A stretch of DNA of 64,000 nt from Adiantum capillus-veneris (lineage: Eukaryota; Streptophyta; Polypodiopsida; Polypodiales; Pteridaceae). Within the stretch, counting starts at the first letter, position 1; each line of letters starts with the position of its first letter. Both the position numbers and the translations under genes were made by a program. This document shows positions 26,478-38,700 of this stretch, piece after piece. Under the pieces are notes generated by a model. The model was not told where the DNA came from. It worked only from the letters and a program-made list of their open reading frames with translations, and searched no databases. The stretch lies in the NCBI GenBank assembly GCA_014529385.2, contig CM043945.1, positions 97,320,612 to 97,384,611 on the forward strand, in the 5' to 3' direction.

Positions 26478-29281
26478 TCGTCCGGGAGGACTCAGACTAG
26501 GAGGGGGGGAGGTATACAGGAGCTACAAAGCAGCTACAAGCGGAAAAAACAAAGAAAAACAAAAATTATATTACAAGGGCAGTGTCTTACATGATTTTGC
26601 AATTTTTTATGTTTGATTGCGGATATTGATAATATTTATGCCCTTATATACCTTGTTTTGCAACAAGAAGAGATCAAATGATGAATTTGGGTCTCTAGAC
26701 GTGTAAATATCACTAAATAAGAGTGTTTTTGGAGCTAAAAAGTGGTAATCCAAGTCCAGAAATCACAAAGAAGTGTATATTCATATACACAGGGTTACCA
26801 GCTATTTATCGTGTATGTTTGGAATTTTTTGGCTTCAATTTACTATTTTCCTTTATTTTTTATGGTTTTCTTAATAAAAGTAAAAGAAAAATAAAAAAGC
26901 AGGTGAAATGAGATCGGAAAAAAGAAAAGAATAGACAACGATGATCCTAATGACAAGGGCAACCCATGGTAAAAATGGGGTACAATTCTGAAAAAGTTGC
27001 GGAAAGCCCGAAATGACAGAATTTTGGCAAAGTGGACAGATTTCTCAGAAACAGGTCAAACGGAGTCCAAATTGAGAAATTTCAAATCCTAAAGTGCATT
27101 TCACGACGAGATAGGAGCACATGTCAAATTTGGTAACAAGTGATCCGGGAAGCCCGAAGTTAAGTATTTTTCACTTCACTATCAAGCTCATTTCCACTAT
27201 TACCTTCTTGGAGAGAGCAAAGAGCACACAGGAGCATCCGACCTTCTACCGCCTTCTACGACTGCTACGAGAGCTCAGAGGACACCAGACATGAGAGGTA
27301 GACTCGTTGCCATAAGCTTTTGATGCTTATCGTTAACTTTTGTCGCGAAAACTCACCAAAACCAAGAAACAAGAGCAGACGGGGAATGGGGAAGAACGCT
27401 AGGTAGGGGCACAACCGCCTAACCAAACCTTGCAAGAACTTAGAGGTGGGTTACCCTAGTATAGGAGATGAGTTTCTAGCACTCAAAGCTCGAGAAAGAA
27501 CGACTGGAAAAACCCTAGGTCAACAGAGCCTGCAAGAGGCAAACAGAAAAAAGTTGTCGGAACGACACAAAACTTCTCAGGAAGCTTAACAACATCGAGG
27601 GCAATGCAACCATGGAGTATCTCCGGGTTTGGATCACCAAAAGTAGGTCGGAACAACCGATTCGGCGGCGGACACACAAAGCGTCATTTTGGCATAACGG
27701 CTAAAATTGACGACCAAATGACATGAAACTTCACAAGCAGCTTCAAATATACATGGATGACTTATGTTTGCAAGCAAAACCCAAAAGAAAGCTGATTCAC
27801 TTACCGATGGTGAAAAAGACGCTTTCGGGCAACCAAATGGAGAAAGATGGAGAACGGGGAGCCAAAGTCAAGTTCAACCAAATAGGTGGCTTCACAACAT
27901 ATCCAATGAGCTGGAAATGCAACTCTCGAGAAGAAAAGTTGAAGAAATTCAACTCCAAGGCAAAAAGACGACTTCGGAGACTGAAATGCCTATAAGGGGG
28001 CTTTTTAGCTAAACTGATGACTTTTTAAGTTGAAAACTAGTTAGCAGGGCTTAGGGCACTAGCACAAAGCATTCTTTGCACAAAAAGACCAACATTTCAA
28101 GAAAAGACATCATACGCGTATGATGTCTCACAGCATGATTTTCACATCCATTTCAACATTTGAGTGCATAGCCTCATTCCACATGTTAATCACATCCTAT
28201 GAACCAAGTATCATGAGAATTGGAGTTAGAAAACCCAAGGAAAACCAAAAAGACGCAAAGTAGGCCATAAAATTGATTTTTGGTCCTAATTTTGTCAAAA
28301 TAACTCCAAACTCATTGAAACTTTGTAGGATTGTTGATTAACACATCTACAAGCTATCTGGAACCAAAAAGCACCATTTTGACACAAAAGACATCATACG
28401 CGTATAATGTCTATTTGCACTTACAGAGCCAAAAATGCTCATTTGTCATCATACATCCATTATATATATCTAATACATGCTACATATGAAGTTTGGAACC
28501 ATTTGGTCAAGTGGATCACCCCATTAGCCCAATTAAGAGAAAATCCTTCATACAAAGCCTATTTTTGTCCCAAATCCAACATATTCAAGTCCAAACCAAG
28601 ATTTGAGTATAAACAGTCCTTCACTAGCACATGGAGAGTCCACAGAACCAATCCCATGAAAAATTGATGAAAAAGACATCATACGCGTATGATGTCTCCA
28701 GAGCCATTTTTAGTCCAAATTCTATCCAAACTTGATAAATCCACTGAATAAGCCTATCTAAAGCCAAAACCAAGCTTATAGAGAAAATTGGTCCAAAAAT
28801 GCACTAAAAGACATCATACGCGTATGATGTCTCACTATGTGATTTTGGCACCTCAGGGCTTCAACCACCAAACAGAAGTGTTCTACATGCCATTTGAAAG
28901 TAATCCACCAAGTTTTACCCAATTTGGATCATAAAATCCATTTCCCTTTCAAAATTTTGCCAAGAGCCTGAACTGGACTAAACTGGCCAAAACTTGACCA
29001 AATGGGATCCAAACTCAAATCCAAGCATATGATACTCATGTATACACTATCAGCTACAAGCACAACCAATATGAAGTCATTTTGACACAAAAGACATCAT
29101 ACGCGTATGATGTCTCCAGCATGATTTTGAGCCCAGTTTGCATATTTTTTCACCTACATTGCATCCTTAGGCCCTGAATAGCTCATGTTTCAATTTTCAA
29201 GTCATTTGAATAGTTAAAAGCTTCATTTCGGCTTTCAGTACTAAAAAGACGCTAACTTCTGAAATTGGAGTTACAGGATCC
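26478..29281. other. Non-coding spacer between pol and the extra ORF
   Basis: About 2.8 kb with many stops in all frames. The stretch 27740-28000 includes a 23-bp exact copy of the RT active-site segment (27745-27767 = 22711-22733). The last ~1.2 kb holds five 24-bp palindromes. Otherwise AT-rich, with no recognisable domain. Confidence 0.8.
28105..29115. repeat. Spacer set of five 24-bp palindromes
   Basis: Copies at 28105-28128, 28389-28412, 28674-28697, 28809-28832 and 29092-29115, identical to the leader set. Only the second has the G-to-A change at position 17. Start spacings are 284, 285, 135 and 283 bp. Flanks are partly shared between pairs ('cattttgacacaaa' before the second and fifth; 'attgatgaaa' before the third, as at 16388). 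The last copy lies 167 bp before the extra ORF. Confidence 0.95.
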
Positions 29282-32200
29282 ATGGATTCCGCTAAGTCAT
29301 CGGCAACTAAGAGAAAAAGACCAACCATCAAGGATGCTCTTGCAGAAGCAGAACCTTTTGATATTCCAACAGAAACCCTCAAGCCAACCAAGACTTGGGT
29401 GGAGGAAGCAGTACTAGAAAAAGAGGGAATAAAGATCTACCAGGGGACTTTCAGAGATCCTCAAGGGCAATCGGTCGATGTACCTATGATCCCACGAGAA
29501 TTAGTGGATTATAGCAGATCAGAGAACATAAGAAGATACCTGGAAAAGGCTGACTTACACAGGTTCTTCACCTCGAGACCATCAGGTGTAGACACAAGAA
29601 GAGTGTATGAGTTGGCAACATCCATTCAGAAGGATGGGAAAGCCACGTTGACAGCCATGGATGGAGAAACAGTTGAAGTACAGATCACTCCACAGCTCAT
29701 TGCAGATGCATTGAAGCTGCACAACAAAGGGAGTTCTGTCAGAGAAAGAAGGGAGGCCATAGAGGTCTATGGATCAAAGAAACAAAATACAACCTACGGA
29801 GATATGGCAGATCAACGAGCGGCAACCCTTTGCCGATTATACAACCAGTTTTTCCATGTGGGCAGTAAAAGACCGCAGAAGTATACTACACCACCCCATG
29901 CCATTGCGACTACCATCACATGGGCATTGAAGAGCAACATGCCAAAAGAGGTGAATTATGCTCAATACATCCACGAGCAAGTAATCGCCATGCACAACCA
30001 GAAGCCAAAGTATATAGGAGGAGCTGAAGTTCTGACAAGAATAGCTTATGAAGCTATTGGAGCCAGAGATCAAGGGCCACGGGTCCCCTCCCAGAATGAG
30101 TGGCTTAGAGAAGCAGATGAGGAGGAAGAACAGCAAGAAGTATCCAAGAGGGCGTCCACAAGAGCACGCCGAAAACTAGAAATAGTTTTAGAACCTGAAG
30201 AGGCTGTGGACAAGCCGCTCAAGAAGAAAGTGAAGAAGAAGGCCGATCCCAAGCAAACCAAAAGTCAAAAAGCCGCAAGAATGGAAAGGCTGGTAGAGCA
30301 GTTTAGAGCGGAAAGAGCTCTAAAGGGGGACTTTGAAGAAATGTGGGTGCCAGACCCCACTAAAGTCGGAACCAGCTCAGCCAGGCCACATGTTGATCAA
30401 TATGATCAATATATTAGAGCTTATGAGGAGTCGGAGGCCATACTGGAGCAGCAACCTGTCGAGCCTTATACTGAAGAGGAAGTACAGCTTTTAAAAGCTG
30501 AGCTGCAAAAGGACGACAAGGGGAAGAAGAAAGTAGATGAGTCTACTGAACCTCAAGAGAAAGACGGGCAAGCAAACAAAGGGAAAGCCAAGATGACTGA
30601 GGACAACCAGCCCTCTTTTACTGTTGTACCAAGCCCGAAGAAGATGGAAATTATTGTGGAGGAAACCACAATAGAAATAGAAACAGAAATTATGGAAAAG
30701 CCGGAGGCCCGGACCAAGGAAAAGGAGATAGATCCAGTTTAGCAAAAGAAAGATGATTATGAGGATCTGGTAGCGATCGGATACAGTGAAGAAGAGGCCC
30801 TGGAGGCAGTTTATGGGATATCCCTACGGAAACAAGATGATCGGAAAGGGACGAAGGAAAAGACAAAGGGTACAATGGAGAGTAAAGAGAAAATGGACGA
30901 GCCGAAGCCATTGGAGGTGGTGGCAGAAAGAGCTGTCAAGTTGACAGATGAAGATGAAAAAGACATGCACATGGTGCATGAACTGCTCAGCAAGATTAAA
31001 GAAAGATCCAGAGCAAAGGAAGTAGCACTTGAGACAGCAAAACAAAAGGAAGCAGAGTTGCAGAAGAAGTTAGAGAATGCTATGACTGAATCTGAAAGTC
31101 ATAAAGCATCACTCTACGACGCAGAAAACGAGAGAGACGGCTTGATACTCCAACTAGCCGAAGCTTCAAGAGAGGTAACAAGTTCACAGGAAGCAAAGGA
31201 GCGAATAGAAGATGAGCTGGAGACAGCCAAGGATGAGCTCATTGAGCTAAGGGAAAGAGTCGAACTTCAAGAAAGGACAATCACGAGACTCACGACCACC
31301 CCTAGAGCTAGCAGAGCAGGAACAGAACAAGAGGGAGCCCTCGTACCAGCTCTGGAAGATCAGGTCAGAAGTTTGCAAAGAGAGCTAAGGTTAGAGCAAG
31401 TGCAAAGATTGCACATGGCGGAGGGATCATTGGCTGCAGAGGAGAGGCTCACATCAGAAAACCAAACACTAAGGACAGAAAATGAGGCCCTCCGCAAACA
31501 GCTCCAAGACCTCCAAGAGCAACAAAGAAGAGAAACAGAGTCACCACAAGAAGAAGCAGGAGGAGCAGCTATAGAGCTACCAGAAACTGGAGAGGCAACC
31601 ACAATTGAAGATCCAGCCCAAGTTCAAGAAGTGGCCTCGACTTCAGGAATCTCTGAAGAAGAAGAACAAAGGCTCCAGGACCAAATAGAAAAGTCAACAG
31701 AGGAAAGTGCCAAGGCGGAAATGGAATGGGAAAGGAGACTCCTCATCTCCATTAGACTTCAAGGTTTAGACACAAAAGTGCTCCATGAAGAGTGGATGCA
31801 ACCCAGCCTGCCTTTCCCTCTGATGAAATTTGAAGTGATAAAGACGAAAAAGAGAATAGAGGAGGAGCAGTATGTCGCTCTTTACGAAGGCGACATCACA
31901 AAGGATGAACAATCAAAGAAGATTGTAGATTCTCAACCTAGATGGAAGAAAGGTTGGCTGAACAAATACCCAGCCTACCTCATCTACTTGGTAGAGGCTC
32001 CAAAGGAGATTCGGGAGGATGCAACCTTCTGCCCGGTGCCAAGAGTCAGAATCTGGAAAGAACATGGCAGGATAGCAGAAAAGAAGCCAAATTGGCTTAA
32101 TTATCCCAGGATGCCAGGACCAAAGGAAGGAGAGAGAATAGGTAAAGCCTACATGGTGAAAACCCTAACGGGCACCATCAAACTCTTTACTGGCTCTCCT

Positions 32201-32539
32201 GACCTTTCGTGTCAGATGCTAAAGAAAATCTGCAGGACTCTCTTAGCATGCATTGAAGTGTTCGCGCCAGATAAAGCCACGACCTCGAGTCTACTATCTA
32301 CGGCCGACACACTGACGGATATGATGTATGATCTTTCATTGCAGCCATCACCAAAGGTGTTACATCTCTTATACCAAAGAATTATGTTTTTGCCTAGCTT
32401 CCACATGCAAACATTCGAAGAAGCTTTCTACACCGGCTTTTTCACTCACGAAAGCAAAATATTCGGCCCAACCTTGACCATCGGCAACCTACGCTATGAA
32501 TCACATTTGCAGATGCTCAAGACGACAGGACTCTATTGA
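29282..32539 (+). pseudogene. Extra 1,085-codon coiled-coil ORF in the env position
   Basis: One frame from ATG 29282 to TGA 32537-32539 is broken only by TAG at 30740-30742. Residues 1-285 form a compact domain ('TFRDPQGQSVDVPMIPRELV', 'YRCL'-less, no Cys cluster). Residues 286-550 are very charged (Lys/Glu). Residues ~556-800 are a long heptad-rich coiled coil ('LETAKDELIELRERVELQER'). Residues ~813-1085 form a second compact domain ('RWKKGWLNKYPAYLIYLVE'). No signal peptide or convincing membrane span is visible, so it does not look like an envelope protein. Athila/Tat elements often carry an extra ORF here; the product may be structural or nucleic-acid associated. Function unknown. Confidence 0.8.
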
Positions 32540-32576
32540 CCAAGCCTAAAAGTCATGTCAGGGACGACATGAACGC

Positions 32577-32588
32577 GGAGGGGGGGAG
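32577..32588 (+). promoter_or_regulatory. Polypurine tract
   Basis: GGAGGGGGGGAG lies immediately before the 3' LTR and would prime plus-strand cDNA synthesis. Confidence 0.92.
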
Positions 32589-33527
32589 TGTTGAGCCAGC
32601 AGAGGATCACACCCACATTTTTGCTCACACCCATCATTTTGTAACCATTGATTGTAATAAATGTCTTTCCGACATTAATTTTGATTTGAGCCATTCATTA
32701 AGTAACGGGACTCAATTGAGTTTCCAGCTTGTAATCCCGAAGTAATTTCACCTGTTGATGTAAATAATTAGAGATGTTCTCACCTCCAAGGCTGAGGTAT
32801 ATAAGCCAAAGTTTTGTAACCTAAAGTAGATTCAATTATTAATCAAAGTGAGTTTTTGAGCGCCGTGACTGTGTCTGAGAGAGAGAGAGAGAGAGAGAGA
32901 GTCTTATCTTCTTGCTACGCGAGCTACGGGGCCGCCATTGGAGAAGCGACACCGTCATTGTGTTAGCAACGGTGAGGGCTACGCACAGATATCAAGAGTG
33001 CGCGCTATCGGCTTCTATGTGTGGTAAGTTCCTACGAGCTTCGGTGTGAGTTTTCTTCCAACTCGTGTGTCGGAATAGAGCGTGCAGCATATCTATAGAA
33101 CCACAACGAGTAGAGCTACGCATTAGTACCATCGGGGTCAAGTTTCGGTCACCTGTATTTTTCGGCCTGTCTTCATACGCGTTTGCCGCACGAAGTGGTT
33201 ATAGGTTGATTTTGCAGTTCAAGTCTTTAGGGTGTTGTTCTTACCTAGTGTATAGACTTCCCCTTGAGTTTGAGATCGATTCAATGATTCTAGATCCTGT
33301 TTCGTATAACATTCGTTCGTAGTACGGATTTCAGTCACTTGCGTATTTTAGAACTTAGATTTGATTTCCTTAGTAGTGATTGTCATTAGAAGGTCGAGTA
33401 GGTGATTTGACACCCACCTAGTTGTTTCCATGTGCCTGCGGGTCAAGCTCTGTCCTCGTCTGACAAATTCTGTTGTTGGTTGAGTTCTCGCTATTTAGCT
33501 TCCCCTAGCGGCGTAACCGCCTTAACA
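32589..33527 (+). repeat. 3' LTR of the large gypsy element
   Basis: TGTTGAGCC...CCTTAACA, about 939 bp. TATA box at 32798, (GA)12 at 32878-32901. Differences from the 5' LTR are mostly transitions. No target-site duplication follows directly; the next 8 bp (GCGCCAAA) are the reverse complement of the bases after the 5' LTR, leading into an inverted LTR. Confidence 0.95.
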
Positions 33528-33535
33528 GCGCCAAA

Positions 33536-34159
33536 TGTTAAGGCGGTTACGCCGCTAGCGAAAGCTAAATAGCGAGAACTCAACCAAGAACAGAATTTGT
33601 CAGACGAGGACGGAGCTTGACCCGCAGGCGCATGGAAACAACTAGGTGGGTGTCAAATCACCTACTCGACCTTCTAATGACAATCACTACTAAGGAAATC
33701 AAATCTAAGTTCTAAAATACGCAAGTGACTGAAATCCGTACTACGAACGAATGCTATACGAAACAGGATCTAGAATCATTGAATCGATCTCAAACTCAAG
33801 GGGAAGTCTATACACTAGGTAAGAACAACACCCTAAAGACTTGAACTGCAAAATCAACCTATAACCACTCCGTGCGGCAAACGCATATGAAGACAGGCCG
33901 AAAAATACAGGTGACCGAAACTTGACCCCGATGGTACTAATGCGTAGCTCTACTCGTTGTGGTTCTATAGATATGCTGCACGCTCTATTCCGACACACGA
34001 GTTGGAAGAAAACTCACACCGAAGCTCGTAGGAACTTACCACACATAGAAGCCGATAGCGCGCACTCTTGATATCTGTGCGTAGCCCTCACCGTTGCTAA
34101 CACAATGGCGGTGTCGCTTCTCCAATGGCGGCCCCGTAGCTCGCGTAGCAAGAGGATAA

Positions 34160-34258
<99 letters not shown>

Positions 34259-34535
34259 ACACAGTCACGGCGCTCAAAAACTCACTTTGATTAATAATTG
34301 AATCTCCTTTAGGTTACAAAACTTTGGCTTATATACCTCAGCCTTGGAGGTGAGAACATCTCTAATTATTTACATCAACAGGTGAAATTACTTCGGGATT
34401 ACAAGCTGGAAACTCAATTGAGTCCCGTTACTTAATGAATGGCTCAAATCAAAATTAATGTCGGAAAGACATTTATTACAATCAATGGTTACAAAATGAG
34501 CAAAAATGTGGGTGTGATCCTCTGCTGGCTCAACA
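33536..34535 (-). repeat. Third LTR, inverted, with a remnant of the PBS
   Basis: Reverse complement of the same LTR, 1000 bp because its dinucleotide tract has grown to about 47 units (34162-34256). It begins TGTTAAGG (the LTR 3' end reversed) and ends GGCTCAACA. The 8 bp before it (33528-33535) correspond to TTTGGCGC reversed, i.e. the two spacer bases plus the first six of the PBS. It shares some variants with the 5' LTR and others with the 3' LTR, and has a 9-bp deletion near 34499. It forms a ~1.95 kb near-perfect palindrome with the 3' LTR. Confidence 0.95.
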
Positions 34536-34830
34536 GAGAGAGAGACCTTGCCACCAATGGCCACAACTTGCTGCCACCAAGTTTTTCTTCATTTCAATTT
34601 TTTATTTTCTATTTAGACCTCTCTTTCTCGGTAAGTTGTGATTTATTTACTCTTTCTAGGATTTTCCTCTTTCTCTCTACTCTCTAGATAGGTACGCCTC
34701 TCTTCCTCTCTCTCTGGGTCTACATCTCCTTCCTTCTAGCTTACCTCTCTCTATATAGTAGTAAGCTAGAAGGAAAGAGATGTACTATATAGAGAGAGGG
34801 AGAGAGAGAGAGAGTCACGTGTTTGGTTTC
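34536..34830. other. GA-flanked segment with interleaved inverted repeats
   Basis: The segment from 34536 to about 34620 is the reverse complement of the sequence at about 40930-41020, both ending at a GA/CT tract. Two interleaved inverted repeats follow: arms 34722-34744 and 34761-34783 (22 of 23 matching), and 34744-34759 with 34784-34799. No gene. Confidence 0.7.
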
Positions 34831-34983
<153 letters not shown>

Positions 34984-35007
34984 CACGCACGCGCACGTGC
35001 GTGCGTG

Positions 35008-35288
35008 TAGCTCAAGGCGTTGTAGTAGCTACATGTGAATGCTAAAATATTTATAGATAGATAAATAGTGAGAGATACAAAGTGGAAATTAAAACAATTG
35101 TTGCAAATTTACACTGTTTTATTGGAATTTTGAATTGAATCTTGTCCTGATCACTCTTCTCTCAATCGAGTGTATATTTTTATTCTTAATCGGCTCAAGG
35201 ACACTTTGAGACACTTTTTGCATGCACAAAACATTTGATGCATGTGCCATGAAGCTTTTTATAACATGTCTATAGTGTGCTATTGGGG

Positions 35289-35333
<45 letters not shown>
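35008..35333 (+). repeat. Composite repeat, copy 3 (left flank of the LINE)
   Basis: Starts 'tagctcaaggcgttgtagta' like copies 1 and 2. From 35028 to 35333 it duplicates 40577-40878 with about 3% differences by eye. Ends in (GT)n at 35291-35333, directly joined to the 3' tail of the LINE. Confidence 0.85.
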
Positions 35334-35336
<3 letters not shown>

Positions 35337-35731
35337 TGAAATGAAATGAAATGAAATGTTATATTAACGTCTTCAAAAGGCCATAATGACCTATGAGACC
35401 CGAAAGTTACAAAGTGGTGGATCTGATACAAAGTCAGAGTAACAAAATAACCAACAGTACAAAACAAAGATATATACTATGGGGTCCTAAGTTGATCGAT
35501 GTGAGCCAAGCAAAAAACTAAGCAAAAAATGGGCGGCTTGTTGGGATAGCTGAATCACAAGAGATTTAGCATCGGTCGTTGGCGAATCTCATCACTTTCC
35601 TCCATGGTTAGTAGTCTGACCAGGCGTCGTGCATGCCTGGCCAGTGTGCTCCGAATTTTTTGTCGTAGCCTCCGTCGATGCTGTGTAGTTCTTCGCAGTC
35701 GCGGGCGCCTAGATTTCCCCAGTTCAATCGC

Positions 35732-38700
35732 TCAGTCAATCAGCGTGCCTCTGGTGTGAGACGAGGGGGAGCTCTGCTGTGGGAGTGGCTCTTGTGGCAG
35801 TCCCGTGTCTGCTCTGAAGAAGTCTGTGATCCGTCTTTGAGACTGGCTAGCCTCGCCATTTATCAGGCTATCTCTGTGTCTGCGCAGCTCGAGCAAGAAC
35901 AAACCCAAACATCTCTGATCTTCGTATCCCATGACTCTTGAGAGTGGTCCAAACCCCTCTCTGAACAAGCAATGGAAGCAGCCTTGTATCTCGTAGTAGA
36001 CGGGGCAGCGACATGTATAGTGAAGCTCTGTCTCAGGTTCCATGTTACACAAGGGGCATGTCCTGTCCTCTGCTTGTACTCTGTTGTATCTCCCAGTCTC
36101 AATCCGCAACTGGTGAGAAGATGTGCGTAACTAGCCAATAGCACATCGTATACCATGAGACAAGTGGATATCCATGTATCTGGGTCTCGCCACAAAACCA
36201 TCTTCCGTAGGCTTGAGAGGGTGGTCTCTGTAGAAAGCCATCTTCGTGCCCAATTCCTGTGCTGGTTGTATCCATGTCCTCCTGGTGTCTAGCTAGGCCA
36301 GGTCTTGGCGTATGAGCTTGGTGATCTCTGACTGTGTAAGAGTGAGGGATGGTGCATCCAATGAGTAATGGAATGGTGGCAGCCGGTCTATGCTGAACCC
36401 ATGTGCCTGAAACCATGATGTCATCTCCCCATACCAGCATGTTGTATCTCCTTGTATGGCTAACTGTCAAGAGGATTCAAGTGCTATGCGAGCATATCTG
36501 TCTCTAAGAAGTTCCCATGTGCGGTTTATGAAGGAGACTGATCTGGTGAGCGTCTCCACCACAAGTGGGGGGGGCACTAGCTCTACTCGGATAATGGCCC
36601 GTGGTACTAATGCCTTGGCTTTAATGAGCCGTGAGATCATAGAGACGAGAGGTTTCTCCATGTTCCCCCATCCGTCTGAGCGACCTGGCCTCCCATGGTG
36701 ATCCAGTGAAGGTCCCCATATCTTGGTTCCATAGAGCAATGTTGAAACCACCAAGGTGTCAAAGAGCCAGAGCTTTGTCCGGGGCTCCTGAAACTGAACC
36801 TGTGAACACATCCTCTCCAATCTACCCAATGCTGCGTGCGCTCTAGTAAGTCTGGTCTCTGCTACTCTTCTGAGTGAGAATGTAGGTCCGCTAAAAACCA
36901 CTCCAAGGTAAGTGTAAGCGTCTGTGTACTCCACAGTCTCCTGGCCGTATGTGAATGTAGGTGCTGACCTCCTGATCCACTGTGGGGTGGTATTAAACAC
37001 CATAACCTTGGTTTTACCCAGGTTGACAGACAAACCACTTTCGTGGGCAAACGTATGCAAAGCATCCAATTGACGTTGCATTCCCTCTGGGGATTCGGAG
37101 ATCAACACTATGTCATCAGCATATAACAAAAGTGGAATCCATGTCCCCGCCAACTAAGCACCTTTATCCCCATCGTTGTCAATGTAGTCAGAAATCTCAT
37201 CCACATACATATTGAAAAGAGTGGGAGAGAGCGGGCAGCCCTGCTTCACCCCAATAGTGGAGTGAACCGGTGTGGAAAGTCCCTCCGGGGTGCGTACTTG
37301 CCCTACAACTGATCTGTACAATGCCATGATCCCCCAAATGAGTTCCATGGGTACTCCCATTTCCTGTAATCTGCGCATCAGTCTAGCTCTGGGTACCGTG
37401 TCGAAAGCTTTGCGAAAGTCCACAAAGCTACAATAGATCCATCTCCCATGAGATCTGCCTTCCTTGATGATGGCCCTGAGTGTTAGGATATGGTGAAGAG
37501 TAGAGAAGCCTCTCCTAAATCATGCCTGCCCAGTTGCACGTATTCCTTCCCTCTCTGCCCATCTACTCAGCTGTTGCTCAAGAATGGATGCATACAACCG
37601 TGCCAGTGTGTGTCCAATCATAATAGTGCGATAATTCCCAGGCTCCTTGGGGTCTCATGATTTGAAGATAGGTACGATCGTAGATAGGCTCCAAGTGTCC
37701 GGTATGCCCTCACACATGGCACGATTAAACATAACTACTAGAAGCTCTTCTAGTAGGTCTTTGGCATGCATGAAATGCTTAGCAACTAGGCCCTCATGAT
37801 CATATGCTCTCCCAGTCTTCATCCTGTCAATAGCTTTCTTCACCATCTCAGCGGTGAAAAAGACACATTTGTGTGGGCATGGGTCGGGGGGGTTGGGGAG
37901 GGGCGGCTGTCCTGGTACTGTGTACAAAGATGATGCGTATTGACCCCAGGCCTCTGTGGAGGAAATAGCAGAGGGGGGGGGGGGGGGGGGGGGGGGGGAC
38001 GGCTCATGAAAGAGCCGCCACGCCTCACGCGAGTCCTGACTCAAGAATAGCTGATATAGATCCTGCTCGAGTCGAGCCAAAAAAGCCCTCTTCTTCTGCC
38101 GCACAAGGCATCGGAAGTCCATCTGTGACTGTCTGTGAGTGACGTCCCCCAACAGCACCTCCCTCTGAAGTCTGGCTCTAGTCTGGCGGCACTCCTCATC
38201 GTACCAGCTGTTCTGAGGCATACTCCCAGACCGGCCGCTTTGCTCAGGCTGGGTGTGTGGGTATGCTTCTGCTGCTGCCTCATGTAATTTCTGTGTCAGT
38301 ATAGTAGTTAGCTCCTCCAGAGGTCGCCCGAGTCCTCAGTGCATAGGCGTCTGTAGATTCCGTCCATGTATACAGAGTCCGTCTCCCTTGTGAATGTGTA
38401 GCGAGTAGGGGTTGCTACTCGTGGGTTGTGTGCTACACTGAACTGGAAGGAGATGGTCATTGACACCAGAGCATGATCCACTGCCACCCCGACCGGTCTG
38501 GGCCCCACTGTGAGATCCTGGATACCAGAGATGAGATTCGGTTGTGCCATGACATAGTCCATCGTGCTGGCTCCATGTCTGTGTGGGAAGCATGTAAAAC
38601 CTCCCGCACAGCAGGAAATCTTTGTAGGCTGTTCAAGATGGCCAATCCATGTGCAGTGCCCATGTCTATCAGGTGTCGCCCATACTCAGTATATTCCATA

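Noticed and set aside
28105-29115. CRISPR-like array of short repeats
   Set aside because: The units are perfect palindromes at ~135 or ~284 bp spacing in a plant retrotransposon; no spacer-sized intervals and no cas genes.
30811-31045. Minus-strand hydrophobic frames opposite the extra ORF
   Set aside because: They mirror the charged sense strand and have no independent support.
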